Below, piece by piece: positions 41,161-52,325 of a stretch of DNA of 64,000 bases. The stretch covers positions 3,721,501 through 3,785,500 of the forward strand of contig NZ_FSQT01000002.1 of NCBI RefSeq assembly GCF_900143515.1. The letters run 5' to 3'. Numbering within the stretch: position 1 is the stretch's first letter; each line of letters opens with the position of its first letter. This DNA is from Micromonospora cremea (lineage in GTDB: Bacteria > Actinomycetota > Actinomycetes > Mycobacteriales > Micromonosporaceae). Position numbers and translations under genes: made by a program. The notes under the pieces are model-generated. The model ran no database searches, was not told the DNA's origin, and saw nothing but the letters and a program-made list of their open reading frames with translations.

Positions 41161-41802
41161 GTGACGAGCACTCCCGGACCGGTCGACCAGCCGCAGCCCG
41201 CGCCCGGTGCGGTCGACCCGCGACCGGAAGCGCAGCCGGTCGCGTCGACCCCGACGGTCACCGCCGACCCGGCCGCTGGTTCGCCGGCCGGTGCTGTCGG
41301 AACCGACCCGGCCGGCTGGCCGACGAGCCCGCCGGGCGGATACCCGGCCCCCGAGCCGGACCGGCTCACCCGGTTCGTGCTGCGGCTCTACGAGCGCTCG
41401 CCGCGTTGGGCGGTGCCGCTGGCCGCGGTCGGCTGCGTCGCCGCCGGCATGGGCTACGCGCTGCTCAGCAACCCGACCCACGCCGACCCGGACGCCGCGC
41501 CGACCTGCCTGCTCAAGCTGACCACGGGGCTGGACTGTCCGGGCTGCGGCGGCACCCGAGCGCTCTGGTACGTGCTGCACGGTGACCTGCCGGCCGCCGC
41601 CCGGCACCACTTCCTGTTCGTCTTCGCGCTGCCGTTCCTGGCGTACCTCTTCGTGGCCTGGGCGGGCAACCAGGCGTTCGGCTGGCGGCTGCCCGAGCTG
41701 CGGATCAGCTCCAAGGTCATCGGTGGCTTCCTGGCCGCGTGGCTCGCCTTCTCGGTGCTGCGCAACCTGCCCTGGGCGCCGTTCACCGCGCTGTACGTCT
41801 GA
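41161..41802 (+). CDS. DUF2752 membrane protein
   Basis: A 213-residue protein with a Pro-rich N-terminal stretch of about 65 residues, then a DUF2752 domain: hydrophobic VPLAAVGCVAAGMGYALL, the family hallmark CLLKLTTGLDCPGCGGTRAL (CPxCGGTR), and further segments FLFVFALPFLAYLFVAW and VIGGFLAAWLAFSVL. Function of the family is unknown. Confidence 0.85.
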   Translation: MTSTPGPVDQPQPAPGAVDPRPEAQPVASTPTVTADPAAGSPAGAVGTDPAGWPTSPPGGYPAPEPDRLTRFVLRLYERSPRWAVPLAAVGCVAAGMGYALLSNPTHADPDAAPTCLLKLTTGLDCPGCGGTRALWYVLHGDLPAAARHHFLFVFALPFLAYLFVAWAGNQAFGWRLPELRISSKVIGGFLAAWLAFSVLRNLPWAPFTALYV

Positions 41803-42241
41803 CCCCAGCGGCCCGGCTCCCCGAAGCCCGGAGGTGTGGTGCGGTGCGGCCGGTCTCTGCCCGGACCAGGACCGTCCTGTCGAGCTGCCCCAGACATGGG
41901 GCGCGGCGCCGTGCCCGGCCTGAGGTACCGGATGGCATCGGTCCGGAGAGCGCGGTTCGCCGGGTGGGCCGATGCCGAGATGGCAGGGGCTTGGACGGCG
42001 CGGGTCAGGCGGCACGGCTCGGCTGATGGGCGGCGATGCCGTGCCCCTTATCCGGGGCAGCTCGACAGGGCAGCCGGGGACATGGCCAGGGCCGGCCCGG
42101 CGCTGGCTCGGTTCGTCGAGACCTTCGACACCTGCGAAGCCACGAGGACCGCGAAGTGTCGGCGGTTTGGCGGCGACTGGGCGGTTTCGCCACCGCGAGC
42201 CCGAGTTGGGCGCAGGGCCAGGGACCACTACAGTCCGAGGC
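41803..42241. other. Non-coding gap with distant inverted repeats
   Basis: I see no credible gene in these 439 bp. TGTCGAGCTGCCCC (41878-41891) and GGGGCAGCTCGACA (42054-42067) are perfect inverted copies 162 bp apart, and GCCGTGCCC occurs near both. The 3' end carries the thyX -10 box. Confidence 0.6.
42229..42234 (+). promoter_or_regulatory. Probable -10 box of leaderless thyX promoter
   Basis: TACAGT lies 7 nt before the thyX ATG, with no clear SD. Confidence 0.5.
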
Positions 42242-42991
42242 ATGCCGGAGATGGTGCAGCCCCAGGTCAGGTTGATCGCGTGGACCCAGTTCGCGGCCCC
42301 GGACGACGTGCCGTGGTCGACGGACGCGGAGGGTGGCCAGGCGCTCGCCGAGTTCGCAGGCCGGGCCTGCTACCAGTCGTGGAAGAAGCCGAACCCGGCG
42401 ACCGCCACCAACGCCGGCTACCTCGCGCACATCCTCGAGGTCGGGCACCTCTCGGTGCTGGAGCACGGCTCGGTCACCTTCTACTTCACCGGGGTGTCCC
42501 GCTCCTTCACCCATGAGCTGATCCGGCACCGGCACTTCTCGTACTCGCAGCTCTCCCAGCGGTACGTCCCGGAGCGGGACGCGGCCATGGTCGAGCCGGC
42601 GGTGATCGCCGACGACCCGGAGCTGCACAAGCGCTTCGTGGAGGCCGCCGAGGCGAGCGTGCGCGCGTACAACGAGCTGCTGGAGGGGCTGGAGCAGCGG
42701 TTCTCCGACGAGCCGAACGCGACGCTGCGCCGCAAGCAGGCCCGGCAGGCGGCCCGCGCGGTGCTGCCCAACGCCACCGAGACCCGGATCGTGGTCACCG
42801 GCAACTACCGGGCATGGCGGCACTTCATCGCGATGCGGGCCACCGAGCAGGCCGACGTCGAGATCCGTGAGCTGGCCGTGGAGTGCCTGCGCCAGTTGCA
42901 GGGGGTCGCCCCGAACGTGTTCGCCGACTTCGTGATCTCCACGCTGCCGGACGGCACCGAGGTGGCGGCCAGCCCGCACGAGGCGTCCTGA
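42242..42991 (+). CDS. thyX: FAD-dependent thymidylate synthase
   Basis: Makes dTMP from dUMP using FAD and methylenetetrahydrofolate. A 249-residue ThyX with the signature [14 protein letters not shown] (residues 95-108; RHRx7S type) and the [21 protein letters not shown] and [17 protein letters not shown] motifs. An alternative ATG is 9 nt downstream. It is followed by dapA and rnj, the conserved actinobacterial order. Confidence 0.96.
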   Translation: MPEMVQPQVRLIAWTQFAAPDDVPWSTDAEGGQALAEFAGRACYQSWKKPNPATATNAGYLAHILEVGHLSVLEHGSVTFYFTGVSRSFTHELIRHRHFSYSQLSQRYVPERDAAMVEPAVIADDPELHKRFVEAAEASVRAYNELLEGLEQRFSDEPNATLRRKQARQAARAVLPNATETRIVVTGNYRAWRHFIAMRATEQADVEIRELAVECLRQLQGVAPNVFADFVISTLPDGTEVAASPHEAS

Positions 42992-43025
42992 GGCCTTCCC
43001 CGGCAGGCCCCGGCTGGTCGTCCGC

Positions 43026-43031
43026 TAGGTT
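43026..43031 (+). promoter_or_regulatory. Probable -10 box of leaderless dapA promoter
   Basis: TAGGTT lies 7 nt before the dapA ATG. A GGAGGG follows but ends only 1 nt before the ATG, too close to act as an SD. Same hexamer and spacing as dapB. Confidence 0.55.
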
Positions 43032-43038
43032 GGAGGGT

Positions 43039-43965
43039 ATGACGCACGACCACCCTGACGCCGCCAACCGATCGGTGTCCCGCCCCTTCGGGCGGCTGCT
43101 CACGGCCATGGTGAGCCCGTTCACTCCCGACGGCTCGCTCGACCTCGACGGCGCCGCCCGTCTGGCGAGCCACCTGGTCGACGAGCAGGGCAACGACGCG
43201 CTGGTGGTCAACGGCACCACCGGTGAGTCGCCGACCACCACCGACGCGGAGAAGGAGCGTCTGATCCGGGCCGTGGCGGAGGCCGTCGGTGACCGCGCCA
43301 AGGTGGTCGCCGGCGTCGGCACCAACGACACCCGGCACACCATCGAGCTGGCCGCCGCCGCCGAGAAGGCGGGTGCGCACGGCCTGCTGGTGGTCACTCC
43401 GTACTACAACAAGCCGCCGCAGAGCGGCCTGCTGCGGCACTTCACGGCGGTGGCCGACGCGACCGGCCTGCCCGTGATGCTGTACGACATCCCGCACCGC
43501 GCCGGCGTGCCGATCGAGACCGAGACGCTGGTCCGGCTCGCCGAGCACGGCCGGATCGTCGCGGTGAAGGACGCCAAGGGCGACCTGACGGCCACCAGCT
43601 GGGTGACCAGCCGGACCTCCCTCGCCTTCTACAGCGGCGAGGACGCGCTCACCCTGCCGGCGCTGGCCGTCGGCAGTGTCGGCCTGGTCGGCACCTCCAC
43701 GCACTTCACCGGGGCGCTGACCGCACAGATGATCGAGGCGTACGACGCGGGGGACATGCCGGCCGCGCTCGCCCTGCACCGGCGGCTGCTGCCGCTGTTC
43801 ACCGGCATCTTCCGCACCCAGGGCACCATCCTGGTGAAGGCGGGCCTGGCGTCGCTGGGCCTGCCGGCCGGCCCGGTGCGACCCCCGCTGGTGGACGCCA
43901 CCGACGACGAGATCGCCCAGCTGCGCGCGGACTTCGCGGCAGCGGGCCTGGAGCTTCCCGAATGA
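43039..43965 (+). CDS. dapA: 4-hydroxy-tetrahydrodipicolinate synthase
   Basis: First committed step to diaminopimelate and lysine, condensing pyruvate and aspartate semialdehyde. A 308-residue TIM barrel with the pyruvate-binding NGTTGESPT, catalytic Tyr149 in MLYDIPHRAG and Schiff-base Lys177 in IVAVKDAKGDL. dapB is 14 kb upstream in the same orientation. Confidence 0.96.
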   Translation: MTHDHPDAANRSVSRPFGRLLTAMVSPFTPDGSLDLDGAARLASHLVDEQGNDALVVNGTTGESPTTTDAEKERLIRAVAEAVGDRAKVVAGVGTNDTRHTIELAAAAEKAGAHGLLVVTPYYNKPPQSGLLRHFTAVADATGLPVMLYDIPHRAGVPIETETLVRLAEHGRIVAVKDAKGDLTATSWVTSRTSLAFYSGEDALTLPALAVGSVGLVGTSTHFTGALTAQMIEAYDAGDMPAALALHRRLLPLFTGIFRTQGTILVKAGLASLGLPAGPVRPPLVDATDDEIAQLRADFAAAGLELPE

Positions 43966-44017
43966 TCGAACGACACGATGGGCGCCGAGTGACGGCGTCG
44001 CAGAATGAGGTGAACGC

Positions 44018-45706
<1,689 letters not shown>

Positions 45707-45719
45707 CACCCGCGCGTCA

Positions 45720-45756
45720 CGACGCCCGCCCGCACCCCGTGTGCCGGCGGGCGTCG
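45720..45756. terminator. Bidirectional terminator between rnj and the YbjN genes
   Basis: CGACGCCCGCC (45720-45730) pairs with GGCGGGCGTCG (45746-45756); inside it GCAC (45732-45735) pairs with GTGC (45741-45744) around a 5-nt loop. It lies between convergent genes. Confidence 0.75.
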
Positions 45757-45768
45757 CCATTTCACGGG

Positions 45769-47409
45769 TCAGGGCAGCGCGGCGACCGCCTCGGCGTAGG
45801 CGACGCCGGTGGCGATCGCGGCGTCCACCAGCACCAGCAGCTGCGCCGGCGCCACCCCGTGCGCCAGGTCGGTGGCCACGTCGCCGGCCAGCACCAGATC
45901 CTCACCGAGGTCGTGCGCGTACGCCTTGGGCAGCAGCCGGTCGTGGTTCCACGCGTTGCAGAAGGCGTACGCCTCGGCGCGCCGCGCCACCGGCAGTCGG
46001 CGCACCGCCATGGCCCGGGTGTGCAGCACCTCGCCCCTCTCGCCCGCCCGACGGAACTGGATCACCGCGGCACCCCACCGGCCGACCACCGTGCCCCCCT
46101 CATCCACCAGGTACCGGTCGCCGCGCCGGTCCAGCGCCGCGGTGACCATGTCGAGGGTCAGCGCCAGCAGCTCACGTTCGCCCAGCCCGTCATCGGGACC
46201 CTCAACGGGCTCGTCGTCGGCGGGCAGCGGGACCGGCTCCGCGAGTGGGCGCTCGGCCAGCCAGGCAGCCATCCGACCGGAGTGGTGGCCGGTGCCGTTG
46301 CGGGCGTCGAAGCTGCCGGCCAGCTCGCTGGCGACCCCGACCAGCAGCGCACCGAGGGTGGCCACGTCCGGCTCGGTGGCCGGCCGGTCACCGTACGCGG
46401 GGCGGTGCACCGTCCGCCCGCCCAGGCCGGCCTCCACGGCCAGCCCGCAGACCAGGGCCCCCGCGGCGGCGAACTCCATCGCGGCGAGGTCGTCGGTGGG
46501 CCGGTCCAACCGGGGCAGCTGCTCGGTCAGGACCTCCAGCCCGCGTTCCAGATGCCCGCCCAGCGCGCAGAACCGCAGGTGCGCGGCGAGGTGCGGGAAC
46601 GCCGCGCGCTCGCGCCGGTGCCGCCGGTACGCCCGCACGTGTGCCGCCGCGGCCCGCTCCGGCTCGCCGGCCCGCAGAGCGGGCAGCAGCCCCGCGACCA
46701 GCGCCCGCTCGGGCTGGTCCGTGCAGGCCCCCGGCTCGTCCGCGCACTCCCGCAGCTCGGCGAGCGCGGCTCGCCACTCGCCCCAGCCGGCGAGCAGCTC
46801 CGCGCGCCGGGCCGGGGCGCAGCCCGGGCAACCGCCGGTCGCCCCGGGACGCGTCCCCGCCCACCGCTGGTACCAGTGGCGGGCGGTGGGCTCGTCGCCG
46901 AGGTGGTCGGCGATCCGGCAGCGCAGCTCCGCGACGGTCGGCGCGTCGGGCCCGTCCGCGCCGACCCGGTGAGCCAGATCGTCGAGGAGGGACCGGGTCT
47001 GGTCCAGCCCGACCCGGGGGGTGCCGAGCAGCGCCTCCACCGCGAACCGCTGGTAGCGCAGCAGCGAACCGGCCTCGGCGTCGGTGAGCAGCTCGGGCCG
47101 GTGGTCGGTGGCGACCCGGCAGCGCCGGACCGGCTCGACCAGCCGCCACCGCTCCCCGTGCAGCAGGTACGCCTCGATCAGCGCGAAGCGGGCCTCCACC
47201 GCGGTCCGCGCGTCCCCGGCCGCGTCCGCCCGCTCGGCGAGCCCTTCCAGCGCCACCAGCCGGCCCGACCCGTCGGGCAGGTCCCGGGCGTCGGCGAGCG
47301 CCGTTACCAGCGCCGGAACGCGACGGACGGCGGCCCGGTCAGCGGGCCCGGCGCCCGGCGCGCCGGGATCGTCGGTCCGGCTGCTCGTGGACTCCTCCCG
47401 GCCGGTCAT
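45769..47409 (-). CDS. Helical-repeat protein with C-terminal YbjN domain
   Basis: A 546-residue protein. The first about 350 residues are Ala/Arg-rich helices with TPR-like spacing, including a CPGC motif (GGCPGCAPARRAELLAGWGE). The last about 150 residues form a YbjN/type III chaperone-like domain: DRRGDRYLVDEGGTVVGRWG and AEAYAFCNAWNHDRLLPKAY. The latter closely matches the upstream gene's [19 protein letters not shown], so the two genes share a duplicated domain. ATG 47409 overlaps that gene's stop (ATGA). Function unknown; YbjN-domain proteins are implicated in stress responses. Confidence 0.8.
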   Translation of the reverse strand: MTGREESTSSRTDDPGAPGAGPADRAAVRRVPALVTALADARDLPDGSGRLVALEGLAERADAAGDARTAVEARFALIEAYLLHGERWRLVEPVRRCRVATDHRPELLTDAEAGSLLRYQRFAVEALLGTPRVGLDQTRSLLDDLAHRVGADGPDAPTVAELRCRIADHLGDEPTARHWYQRWAGTRPGATGGCPGCAPARRAELLAGWGEWRAALAELRECADEPGACTDQPERALVAGLLPALRAGEPERAAAAHVRAYRRHRRERAAFPHLAAHLRFCALGGHLERGLEVLTEQLPRLDRPTDDLAAMEFAAAGALVCGLAVEAGLGGRTVHRPAYGDRPATEPDVATLGALLVGVASELAGSFDARNGTGHHSGRMAAWLAERPLAEPVPLPADDEPVEGPDDGLGERELLALTLDMVTAALDRRGDRYLVDEGGTVVGRWGAAVIQFRRAGERGEVLHTRAMAVRRLPVARRAEAYAFCNAWNHDRLLPKAYAHDLGEDLVLAGDVATDLAHGVAPAQLLVLVDAAIATGVAYAEAVAALP

Positions 47410-47876
47410 GCCGGCACCGCGCCGGGCAGCCGGCCGACCGCCACGGCGAGCTGGCAGCCGGCCGAGATGCCACAGTCGAGCAACTGGTCGAGCTGGTGCG
47501 GGGTCACCCCGCGCTCCAGATCGGTGATCACCTCGCCACAGACCCGAGCACGGCCGTCGTCGTCGACGTGCACGAACGCCTTCGGCCAGAGCCGGTCGTG
47601 GTTCCACGAGTTGCAGAAGGCGTACAGCGCGGGCACCTGCTCGATGGGGAAGGTCGGCGCGACCAGGGTGCGGACCTGGAGCAGCTCGCCGTCCCCGCCG
47701 AGGCGCAGGAACCAGATCAGGTTGTCGTCGAAGCGGCCCACCAGGTCGCCGTTGACGGCTCGACCGACCGGCCGGCCGCGCGCGGCGAGCACCGCCGCGA
47801 CCAGTTCGCCGGTCAGCGGACGCAACGCGTCAGGGTGTCCGGCCAGCGGATCGTCCTCGAATCCCGGCGACGCCAT
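47406..47876 (-). CDS. YbjN-domain protein
   Basis: A 156-residue single YbjN domain: [61 protein letters not shown]. First gene of a coupled pair transcribed away from ftsK, 114 bp from its start. ATG follows AGAAGGGA. Function unknown. Confidence 0.82.
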   Translation of the reverse strand: MASPGFEDDPLAGHPDALRPLTGELVAAVLAARGRPVGRAVNGDLVGRFDDNLIWFLRLGGDGELLQVRTLVAPTFPIEQVPALYAFCNSWNHDRLWPKAFVHVDDDGRARVCGEVITDLERGVTPHQLDQLLDCGISAGCQLAVAVGRLPGAVPA

Positions 47877-47977
47877 CGGGCATCCCTTCTGAGGCGGATA
47901 TCACGGCCGGCGGCGCGGTCCGTGGTGCGACGCGCGGACACGACCCGGAAAAGCGGCGATCTGCCGGGTCCCGCCGT

Positions 47978-47983
47978 TACCGT
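47978..47983 (+). promoter_or_regulatory. Probable -10 box of leaderless ftsK promoter
   Basis: TACCGT lies 6 nt before the ftsK ATG. No SD is present in the gap. Confidence 0.5.
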
Positions 47984-47989
47984 GACTCT

Positions 47990-50900
47990 ATGGCGGGCCG
48001 TACCTCTCAGGCGAGCCGGCGACGCGGCGCGTCGCCGCGCGGTGGCACCAACAGCCGTGCCCGTCAACCGGCGAAGAAGACCCGGGCACCGGTTCGGCGC
48101 CGCACCGCGGCCGCCCGACCGGGGCCGGCCGTCTACGTGGGCCGCGCGATCGGTGCACTGTGGATGGGCCTGGCGCACGGGATGGGCTGGGCGGTGCGAG
48201 CCGCCGGCCGGCAGGCCGCCTCCGCCCGCGACCTCGACCCCGAGCACCGCCGCGACGGTGGCGGGCTGCTGCTGTTCGGCCTCGCCCTGCTCAGCGCCGT
48301 CGCGCTCTGGTTCTCCGGTGCGGGCCCGGTCGGCGCGCGGCTGGCCGACACCGTGCGGCTGTTCCTGGGCGCGATCTCCGTGGTCGTGCCGGTGCTGCTG
48401 ATGATCGGAGCCTGGCGGTTGATGCGCCAGCCGGCCGATCCGGCACACCGGGGCCGGGGGCTGATCGGCTGGGGTTCACTGCTCGTGTCGACCGCCGCGC
48501 TGCTCCAGATCGGGCAGGACCCGGTCGACCCGGTGCAGCGTGACTTCGCCGGCGGTCTGGTCGGCGCCGGCGTCGGCGGCCTGCTGGAGCGCGCGGTCAC
48601 CGCGTGGGTCGCGGTGCCGCTGCTGATCCTGCTGCTGCTCTTCGGCCTGCTCGTGGTTACCGCGACGCCGATCAACAAGATTCCCGAGCGGTTGGGTCTG
48701 CTCGCCGGTGGGCTGGTCGCCCCGCCGGACGCCACCGAGGAGGAGGCGGACGAGACGGCCCTGCGGCCGGCGCGTAAGCGACCGGCGAAGCGGATGCCGC
48801 CGCTGGTGGACCCGGACGACTTCGACGACCTGGACGGCGCCGACCTCCAGGAGACGATGGTGCTGCCGCGCAAGGCGCCGGCGAAGGTGCCGGCCAGCCG
48901 CAAGCCGGCCGAGCCACCGGAGCACTCGCCCGCGCCGACCCGGGCCGAGCAGCTCGCGTTGACCGGCCTGGCCGGCGACTACACCCTGCCGCCGGCCAAC
49001 ATGCTCAGCGCCGGCGCCGCCGCGAAGACCCGCAGCAAGGCCAACGACGAGGTCATCGCCGCGCTGACCGGGGTGTTCGACCAGTTCGACGTGGACGCCG
49101 CGGTCACCGGCTTCACCCGGGGCCCGACGGTCACCCGGTACGAAGTGGAGCTGGGGCACGGCGTCAAGGTCGAACGGATCACCCAGCTCTCCCGCAACAT
49201 CGCGTACGCGGTCAAGTCGCCGGACGTGCGGATCCTCAGCCCGATCCCGGGCAAGAGCGCGGTCGGTGTGGAGATCCCCAACACCGACCCGGAGAACGTG
49301 GCGCTCGGCGACGTGCTGCGCTCGCGGGCGGCGACCAGCGACCACCACCCGATGGTGGTGGCGCTCGGCAAGGACATCGAGGGCGGCTACGTGGTGGCCA
49401 ACCTCGCCAAGATGCCACACATCCTCATCGCGGGCGCGACGGGTGCTGGGAAGGCGCTGGCCCTCGATACACCGATCCCGACGCCTGACGGCTGGTCCAC
49501 CATGGGTGCCCTCCGGGTAGGCGGGAAGGTGTTCGACGAGCAGGGCCGGCCGTGCACCATCGTCGCCGCCACCCCGGTCATGTATGACCGCCCCTGTTAC
49601 GAGGTGGAGTTTTCCGATGGCACGGTCATCGTTGCCGACGCCCAGCATCAGTGGCAGACGACGACGAGGGCTGGCCGGACCCAGCGAACCCACCGTTGGA
49701 AGGATGGTTCCTACTGGTCCGTCAATGATGTGCAGCGGGTGACTGCACGGGCCGACACTGTGCTGTCGGATCTCGATCGGCCGGTGTCGACTGACGAGGT
49801 CATCGCAGATGTCGGCCAGCAGTTCCGGAACGTGCTGTACCGGATCGTGCGTGGGTTGCCCAAGGAACCAGGAAACGCGCTGACCAGCTACCTGCGGGGT
49901 AGTCGCGAGGTGACCCGCCGGGTCCCTACCTATTCCCGTCACCGGGTCTACCAGGCATTGCGCGAGCTTGTCGCAGATCCGGGACGATCAGGTCGGAGGC
50001 GCAGCTTTGACGATCGACCAGTCACGACGGCAGAGATAGCAGCCTCGCTACGGGTGGTCGGGCGTAGCGGATCCTGGACCAATCACGCGGTGGCAGTGTG
50101 CGGAGCGCTTGACTATCCAGAGCAGGATCTACCGATCGCGCCGTACACCTTGGGCTGCTGGCTGGGTGATGGCACCACCGGGTCGGCGGGTTTTACGTGC
50201 GACGAACAGGAGTTGCTGGACAACATTCGTCTGGACGGGTACGTCGTGACGAAGCATCCCGCCAGCCGGATGCAGTACACGATCTCGAACAGGCCGGAGC
50301 GGGACGGGCGAATCGCCGAGGCTGTGGAGCTATTCACCCGGGGCGTGAGCCTCGCTCGGGCGGCCAGGCAGCTCGGGGTCGGCCTTTCCGCGGTGTGTCT
50401 GGCAGCCCGCGGTCAGGAAAGGCTTCAGCCGCCGAGCCACATCGAGCCGGGAGCTCCTTCCCGTGACCGATACCGGACGCTGCGGCAGTTGTTCCGCGAG
50501 CTTGGTACGAAACACATCCCTGCCATCTATTTGCGATCTTCTGAGCAGCAGCGGCGAGCCCTGCTGGCGGGTCTGTTGGACACCGATGGCACGGTTTCCG
50601 CGCGAGGCGGAGTCGAGCTCGCACTCACCAATGAGCGTCTGGCGCAGGATGCTCTCGAGTTGATCATCGGGCTCGGTTACCAGGCCACAATGACGACCAA
50701 GCGGGTAAAAGGTCGGAGTGAGTTGACCTCCACCTGCTATCGGATCCACTTCACCCCGGCTGACAAGGTCTTTCGGCTGACGCGCAAAGCAAGCCGCCAG
50801 GTGATCAGTACGCGCGCGACGACCTCGCAGCGCTACATCGTGGACGTGCGGCCGATCCCCTCGGTACCCGTCCGATGCATCGAGGTCGACAGCCCGAGCC

Positions 50901-51934
50901 ACCTGTACCTGGCCAGTCGTGCGTGCATCCCCACGCACAACTCCAGTTGCCTGAACACACTGCTGGTGTCCGTACTCACCAGGGCCACCCCGGACGAGGT
51001 GCGGCTGCTGCTGATCGACCCGAAGCGGGTCGAGATGACCGGCTACGAGGGCATCCCGCACCTGGTCACGCCCATCGTGACCAATGCCAAGAAGGCTGCC
51101 GACTCGCTGGACTGGGTCGTCCGTGAGATGGACATGCGCTACGACGACCTCGCCGCCAACGGGGTCCGGCACATCGACGACTTCAACCGCAAGGTGCGCA
51201 ACGGCGAGATCAAGGCCCCGCCGGGCAGCGAGCGGGAGATGCGCCCGTACCCGTACCTGCTGGTGATCGTGGACGAGCTGGCCGACCTGATGATGGTGGC
51301 GCCGCGCGACGTGGAGGACTCCGTCGTCCGGATCACGCAGCTGGCCCGGGCGGCCGGCATCCACCTCGTGCTGGCCACCCAGCGGCCCTCGGTCGACGTG
51401 GTGACCGGTCTGATCAAGGCCAACGTGCCGTCCCGGCTGGCGTTCGCCACGTCCTCCCTGGCCGACTCGCGGGTCATCCTCGACCAGCCGGGCGCGGAGA
51501 AGCTGCTCGGCCGTGGTGACGGGCTCTTCCTGCCGATGGGCGCCTCGAAGCCGGTGCGGATCCAGGGCGCCTGGGTCACCGAGCGCGAGATCGCCGACGT
51601 GGTGAAGTTCTGCAAGGACCAGCGCGAGCCGGAGTTCCGCAAGGACGTGCTGGCCCCCGCGCAGGACACCAAGAAGAAGATCGACGAGGACATCGGCGAC
51701 GACCTCGACCTGCTGACACAGGCGGTCGAGTTGGTGGTCACCTCGCAGTTCGGCTCGACCTCGATGCTCCAGCGCAAGCTGCGCGTCGGCTTCGCCAAGG
51801 CGGGCCGGCTGATGGACCTGATGGAGACCCGTGGCGTGGTCGGCCCCTCGGAGGGTTCCAAGGCGCGCGACGTGCTGGTCAAGCCGGACGAGATGGAGGA
51901 GGTCCTCGCCGGCCTGCGCGGCGACGGGGAATGA
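47990..51934 (+). CDS. ftsK: DNA translocase FtsK/SpoIIIE interrupted by an intein
   Basis: The 1314-residue precursor comprises an 818-residue FtsK plus a 496-residue intein (residues 489-984). Extein part: basic N-terminus, four membrane segments ([68 protein letters not shown]), a charged linker, then the FtsK alpha/beta motor. The Walker A is GATGAGK|SSCLN, split by the intein after Lys488. Walker B is [12 protein letters not shown]; downstream [20 protein letters not shown] and the C-terminal winged-helix gamma domain ([20 protein letters not shown]). FtsK pumps chromosomal DNA at division or sporulation. Without splicing the ATPase site would be broken. Confidence 0.96.
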   Translation: MAGRTSQASRRRGASPRGGTNSRARQPAKKTRAPVRRRTAAARPGPAVYVGRAIGALWMGLAHGMGWAVRAAGRQAASARDLDPEHRRDGGGLLLFGLALLSAVALWFSGAGPVGARLADTVRLFLGAISVVVPVLLMIGAWRLMRQPADPAHRGRGLIGWGSLLVSTAALLQIGQDPVDPVQRDFAGGLVGAGVGGLLERAVTAWVAVPLLILLLLFGLLVVTATPINKIPERLGLLAGGLVAPPDATEEEADETALRPARKRPAKRMPPLVDPDDFDDLDGADLQETMVLPRKAPAKVPASRKPAEPPEHSPAPTRAEQLALTGLAGDYTLPPANMLSAGAAAKTRSKANDEVIAALTGVFDQFDVDAAVTGFTRGPTVTRYEVELGHGVKVERITQLSRNIAYAVKSPDVRILSPIPGKSAVGVEIPNTDPENVALGDVLRSRAATSDHHPMVVALGKDIEGGYVVANLAKMPHILIAGATGAGKALALDTPIPTPDGWSTMGALRVGGKVFDEQGRPCTIVAATPVMYDRPCYEVEFSDGTVIVADAQHQWQTTTRAGRTQRTHRWKDGSYWSVNDVQRVTARADTVLSDLDRPVSTDEVIADVGQQFRNVLYRIVRGLPKEPGNALTSYLRGSREVTRRVPTYSRHRVYQALRELVADPGRSGRRRSFDDRPVTTAEIAASLRVVGRSGSWTNHAVAVCGALDYPEQDLPIAPYTLGCWLGDGTTGSAGFTCDEQELLDNIRLDGYVVTKHPASRMQYTISNRPERDGRIAEAVELFTRGVSLARAARQLGVGLSAVCLAARGQERLQPPSHIEPGAPSRDRYRTLRQLFRELGTKHIPAIYLRSSEQQRRALLAGLLDTDGTVSARGGVELALTNERLAQDALELIIGLGYQATMTTKRVKGRSELTSTCYRIHFTPADKVFRLTRKASRQVISTRATTSQRYIVDVRPIPSVPVRCIEVDSPSHLYLASRACIPTHNSSCLNTLLVSVLTRATPDEVRLLLIDPKRVEMTGYEGIPHLVTPIVTNAKKAADSLDWVVREMDMRYDDLAANGVRHIDDFNRKVRNGEIKAPPGSEREMRPYPYLLVIVDELADLMMVAPRDVEDSVVRITQLARAAGIHLVLATQRPSVDVVTGLIKANVPSRLAFATSSLADSRVILDQPGAEKLLGRGDGLFLPMGASKPVRIQGAWVTEREIADVVKFCKDQREPEFRKDVLAPAQDTKKKIDEDIGDDLDLLTQAVELVVTSQFGSTSMLQRKLRVGFAKAGRLMDLMETRGVVGPSEGSKARDVLVKPDEMEEVLAGLRGDGE
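49454..50941 (+). other. Class 3 intein with LAGLIDADG homing endonuclease in FtsK
   Basis: A 496-residue in-frame insertion between Walker A Lys and Ser. It starts [14 protein letters not shown], with Ala in place of the usual Cys/Ser. Block B has H65 and W67 in ADAQHQWQT; block F has C475 in [15 protein letters not shown]; block G is T494-H495-N496 followed by extein Ser+1. W67/C475/T494 form the WCT triad that defines class 3 inteins, which splice through the block F Cys. Two endonuclease motifs are intact: [11 protein letters not shown] (near 50152) and [12 protein letters not shown] (near 50560), with their Asp residues. Between them lies an HTH-like stretch ([20 protein letters not shown]). 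The DNA is more A+T-rich than the flanks (50221-50280: 36 of 60 are G/C), which suggests recent transfer. Confidence 0.92.
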
Positions 51935-51947
51935 CCGTGCAACGCGA

Positions 51948-51974
51948 CGGGCCCGCCGGTGTCCGGCGGGCCCG
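51948..51974. terminator. Terminator hairpin after ftsK
   Basis: CGGGCCCGCCGG (51948-51959), loop TGT, then CCGGCGGGCCCG (51963-51974): a perfect 12-bp stem between convergent genes. Confidence 0.8.
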
Positions 51975-51988
51975 CGGCGGAGAAGTGG

Positions 51989-52234
51989 TCAGTTGTTGAT
52001 CAGCGCGGCGAAGACCACCAGGCCGATCACGGCCGCGACGACGCTGGCCGCGGCGGCGTACCAGCCCAGCGGCTTGTCGCCGAGCACGGCGCCGACGATG
52101 CCCGCGATCACGCCGAGCACGCCGAAGATGATCGGGTTGAGCAACAGGGCGAGGACCGCGAAGACGAAGCCCACGATGGTGAGGATCCGGGCGGCGTTGC
52201 TGCGCGGGCGGGCGGTGCTGGGCATGTCGGCCAT
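51989..52234 (-). CDS. Small membrane protein
   Basis: An 81-residue protein with two long hydrophobic helices (ILTIVGFVFAVLALLL plus IIFGVLGVIAGIVGAVLG, and YAAAASVVAAVIGLVVFAALI), resembling DUF4190-type small membrane proteins. ATG 52234 has CGGAGG 7 nt upstream; a longer frame is less likely. Function unknown. Confidence 0.7.
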   Translation of the reverse strand: MADMPSTARPRSNAARILTIVGFVFAVLALLLNPIIFGVLGVIAGIVGAVLGDKPLGWYAAAASVVAAVIGLVVFAALINN

Positions 52235-52325
52235 GTCTGCCTCCGGTTGAGAGCCTGTCGTGATGGATCGATTTCTACCCACTGTGGGCGCTGGTCACGC
52301 GTAACGGTGCCGCGCCGCGCGGTAC

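Noticed and set aside
49454..50941. A frameshifted or pseudogene ftsK, or an inserted separate gene
   Set aside because: The frame is continuous, both extein halves join to a perfect Walker A, and intein splice-block residues are present at both edges.
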